Positions 61,718 through 64,000 of a stretch of 64,000 nt of DNA are shown one piece after another. The position numbers were made by a program, and so were the translations under genes. The stretch is taken from NCBI GenBank assembly GCA_963777485.1, contig CAVZQP010000001.1, forward strand, positions 1,364,001 to 1,428,000, read 5' to 3'. The notes under the pieces are model-generated. The model was not told where the DNA came from, made no database searches, and saw only the letters and a list, made by a program, of their open reading frames with translations. This DNA comes from Bog-473 sp963777485 (GTDB taxonomy: Bacteria > Actinomycetota > Acidimicrobiia > Acidimicrobiales > RAAP-2). Numbering within the stretch: position 1 is the stretch's first letter; each line of letters opens with the position of its first letter.

Positions 61718-62507
61718 CGCCATGACGATGCCGATGCCGACGCCGGCCGTCCGGCCCGACAGCGCGGTGCTCTCGGCCGAGGAGATCTCGGTGCAGTTCG
61801 GCGGATTGCGCGCGCTCGACAAGGTGAGCCTCGAGGTGCCACTGGGCCGGATCGTGGGGCTCATCGGCCCGAACGGCGCGGGCAAGACGACGATGTTCAA
61901 CGTGCTCACGGGATTGCAGGACGCGAGCACCGGACGCGTGCTCTTCGGGGGCGCAGACGTCTCGCGATGGCCGGCGCACCGGCGGGGCCGGGCCGGGATG
62001 GCGCGCACGTTCCAACGCCTGGCGCTCTTCACCCGCATGACCGTGCACGACAACCTGGTGGCGTCGTGGGAGTCCTCGCACGGCGGCGGGGTGCTCGGAC
62101 GGGGCCGCCAGCAGTGCCGGCGCACCGTGCAAGACGTCATGGACCTGCTCGACCTGTGGCCGCTGGCCGACCGCCTCGCCGGCGAGCTGTCGACAGGCCA
62201 AGGCCGCATGGTGGAGCTGGGGCGGGCACTATGCACCGACCCGCGGCTGCTCCTCCTCGACGAACCCGGCTCGGGCCTCGACGCCCAAGAGACCGCGACC
62301 TTCAGCGCGATCCTCCGGACCGTGACGTCAGGTGACGGCGCGCCTGCAGTCCTGCTGGTCGAGCACGACATGGCGCTGGTCATGGACGTCTGCGCCGATC
62401 TCACCGTCCTCGACTTCGGACGCGTCATCGCTCGGGGCACGCCCGATGAGATCAGAGCGAACGATCTGGTGCGCGCCGCCTACTTGGGGGACGCCAGTGT
62501 CCTCTGA
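61707..62507 (+). CDS. livG: ABC transporter ATPase, LivG type
   Basis: This 266-residue ATPase has Walker A GPNGAGKTTM, the Q-loop region MARTFQRLALFTRMTV typical of LivG, signature LSTGQGRMVELGRALCTDP and Walker B LLLLDEPGSGLD, then EHDMALVMDVCADLTVLDFG. The signature is LSTGQ in place of the usual LSYGxQ or LSGGQ. It pairs with the LivF-type ATPase encoded next. It starts at ATG 61707 inside the permease end. Confidence 0.94.
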   Translation: MSDSAMTMPMPTPAVRPDSAVLSAEEISVQFGGLRALDKVSLEVPLGRIVGLIGPNGAGKTTMFNVLTGLQDASTGRVLFGGADVSRWPAHRRGRAGMARTFQRLALFTRMTVHDNLVASWESSHGGGVLGRGRQQCRRTVQDVMDLLDLWPLADRLAGELSTGQGRMVELGRALCTDPRLLLLDEPGSGLDAQETATFSAILRTVTSGDGAPAVLLVEHDMALVMDVCADLTVLDFGRVIARGTPDEIRANDLVRAAYLGDASVL

Positions 62508-63231
62508 CGCCGCTCTCGAGATCCGCGGTCTGCGCGTCGCGTACGGCGGGGTGCGCGCCCTGCACGACGTGTCGATCACCGTGCCGCGTGGCGCCGCGGT
62601 CGCGCTGCTCGGCCCGAACGGCGCCGGCAAGAGCACGACGCTGCGCACGATCTCGGGTGTGATGCGGGCCGAGGCGGGCACGATCACGTCGTTCGGGCGC
62701 CGGATCGACCGGGTGCCGGCCTACCGGATCGCACGCATGGGCGTCGTCCACGTACCCGAGGGCCGCGGCATCTTCCCGAGCCTCGACGTGCGCGAGAACC
62801 TCGAGATGGCGGCCGAGGGGACGACCGGCCGCGCGAAGGTGACGGCGAGCGATCGCAGCGCCATCGACGAGGCGACCGAGATGTTCCCGGTCCTCGGCAA
62901 CCGCCTGCGCCAGACGGCGGGCAGCCTCTCGGGCGGCGAACAGCAGATGTTGGCTCTGGCCAGGGCGATCATGGCCCGGCCGCGACTGCTGATGGTCGAC
63001 GAGATCTCCATGGGCCTGGCGCCCATCGTGGTCGGGCACCTCTTCGAGGCCCTCCGCAAGATCGCCGCGACGGGCGCCAGCCTGCTGCTCGTCGAGCAGT
63101 ACGTGGAGACCGCGCTCGAGCTCGCCGATTACGTCTACGTCATGGACAAGGGCGTCATCGTCGACGTGGGCGAGCCCAACGACATGCGGGCGAGCAACTT
63201 GGCCGCCGCGTACCTGGGCGGCGCGGCATGA
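62497..63231 (+). CDS. livF: ABC transporter ATPase, LivF type
   Basis: This 244-residue second ATPase of the importer has Walker A GPNGAGKSTTL, MGVVHVPEGRGIFPSLDVRENL (the LivF hallmark), signature LSGGEQQMLALARAIMARP and Walker B LLMVDEISMGLAP, then LLVEQYVETALELADYVYVM. The GTG at 62497 overlaps livG by 11 bases. Its stop overlaps the following secreted-protein gene in an ATGA quartet, so that gene belongs to the operon. Confidence 0.95.
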   Translation: MSSDAALEIRGLRVAYGGVRALHDVSITVPRGAAVALLGPNGAGKSTTLRTISGVMRAEAGTITSFGRRIDRVPAYRIARMGVVHVPEGRGIFPSLDVRENLEMAAEGTTGRAKVTASDRSAIDEATEMFPVLGNRLRQTAGSLSGGEQQMLALARAIMARPRLLMVDEISMGLAPIVVGHLFEALRKIAATGASLLLVEQYVETALELADYVYVMDKGVIVDVGEPNDMRASNLAAAYLGGAA

Positions 63232-64000
63232 GGAGGTGGACCCGCCGCTGGCTTCCCGTGCTCGTTGTGCCTCCGGTGCTGGGCGCCGTGGCCATCGGCC
63301 CGCTGGCGGCGTCGGGTGGTGCCGACACCTCGCTCCTGGGCTACAACGCGTCCGCCTTGGCGGTCGGCGCGCAATTCGCCTTCAACGTGCCGGGCGTGGT
63401 CCCGCTGCCCAACGAGAACCTCATCGAAGACGACGTGCCCTTCGCCCGCGTCACACTGGGCGGCGGGCCCGTCGTCGACTCCATCGGGGCGCCCTACTAC
63501 CCCGGCGACATCGCGGCCAGCCTGGGCACGCTCCTCCAGACGTTCGGCGCACCCGCGCTCCCGCTGAACGATCCGCTGCTCGCAGAGAGCAAGTACCCGA
63601 CCTCGCCGGGCTACCCCGCCAATGTGACCTTCCCCCAGGGCACAAAGCCCGGGCAACTGCCGGTCGCCCAGGGCACCGCCACGACTTCGACCGGAGGTGG
63701 GGCCGCCTCGGGGACGGTCACCAACCTTTCGCTGGCAAATCTGCTGAACGTGAGCAAGCTGCCGGTCATCGGCGGCATCCTCTCGTCGACCTCGGGCAGC
63801 CCGATCGACGTCGGGAACATCAGTTCCACCAACAACATCGTCGTGGGCAACTCCTCGATCACCTCGACCGCCACTTCGACGCTCGGCGCGATCGACATCG
63901 CGGGCTTGGTCGACATCGCGGGGCTGACGTCGACGGCCGTGGCGAAGTCCGACGGGACGACGGGCACGCCGACGGCAACGGTGCACGTAGGCGACGTGAC
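63228..64000 (+). CDS. Secreted protein of unknown function, C-terminus outside the window
   Basis: At least 257 residues are visible. The start MRRWTRRWLPVLVVPPVLGA is a signal peptide. The mature part is rich in Gly, Ser, Thr, Ala and Val with few charges, suggesting a repetitive beta structure, including the near-repeat IDIAGLVDIAGL. There are no cysteines. The ATG at 63228 overlaps the livF stop by four bases, so it is co-translated with the importer. No family is recognised. The right edge of the window cuts the gene. Confidence 0.8.
   Translation, partial: MRRWTRRWLPVLVVPPVLGAVAIGPLAASGGADTSLLGYNASALAVGAQFAFNVPGVVPLPNENLIEDDVPFARVTLGGGPVVDSIGAPYYPGDIAASLGTLLQTFGAPALPLNDPLLAESKYPTSPGYPANVTFPQGTKPGQLPVAQGTATTSTGGGAASGTVTNLSLANLLNVSKLPVIGGILSSTSGSPIDVGNISSTNNIVVGNSSITSTATSTLGAIDIAGLVDIAGLTSTAVAKSDGTTGTPTATVHVGDV

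Noticed and set aside
1..64000. tRNA, rRNA, CRISPR arrays, insertion sequences, prophage
   Set aside because: Scanned for conserved tRNA arms, direct-repeat arrays, transposases and integrases; none seen. The HNH/DUF222 gene is the only potentially mobile-associated element.

Overview
The window is GC-rich (about two thirds G+C) and almost entirely coding. GTG starts and 4-base GTGA/ATGA gene overlaps are common. Three marker pathways point to an actinobacterium: a mycothiol ligase (mshC), an F420-dependent NADP reductase, and the phosphatidylinositol-mannoside trio pgsA-patA-pimA. An InhA-type enoyl reductase fits too. I infer a deep-branching, probably acidimicrobial-type soil or aquatic actinomycete. 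No sequence search was possible, so the lineage is inference.

Layout. Positions 1-13.2 kb carry a minus-strand housekeeping block (rsh, secF-secD-yajC, ruvB-ruvA-ruvC, yebC). It is interrupted at 4.4-10 kb by an unusual hairpin-rich non-coding region, a plus-strand two-component system, an ABC exporter and a possible 41-residue peptide gene. From 13.4 to 17.6 kb there is a TetR/diiron-oxygenase pair divergent from an alpha/beta hydrolase, then an HNH (DUF222) gene. From 17.7 to 25.5 kb the minus strand carries purU, pdxT-pdxS, a zinc protease with a long low-complexity N-terminus, and pimA-patA-pgsA. From 25.9 to 33 kb lie envelope and translation genes: a GT2 glycosyltransferase, a pseudopilin-like protein, an EF-G paralogue, a SulP transporter and a lipid-kinase-like protein. 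HIT and thrS (35-37.5 kb) complete a gene order that closely parallels the mycobacterial relA-to-thrS region.

The 37.7-46 kb part holds an ECF sigma factor with its membrane-bound partner, mshC, npdG divergent from fabI/inhA, a polyprenyl glycosylphosphotransferase, and an orphan secreted protein resembling the SecD P1 domain. The 46-58 kb part is metabolic: an ABC exporter, a nitronate monooxygenase-like protein, a nitroreductase, a biotinyl-carboxyltransferase fusion, a GH3 glycosidase, an MFS exporter and an FkbM-type methyltransferase. The window ends in a branched-chain-amino-acid-type ABC operon (58.1-63.2 kb) with a fused LivH-LivM permease and a trailing secreted protein cut by the window edge.

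No insertion sequence, prophage, CRISPR array, rRNA or tRNA was seen. The signals least explained by known genes are the run of hairpins with G-rich (C-rich on the other strand) apical loops at 4.74-4.99 kb and the stand-alone SecD-P1-like protein at 44.96-45.70 kb.
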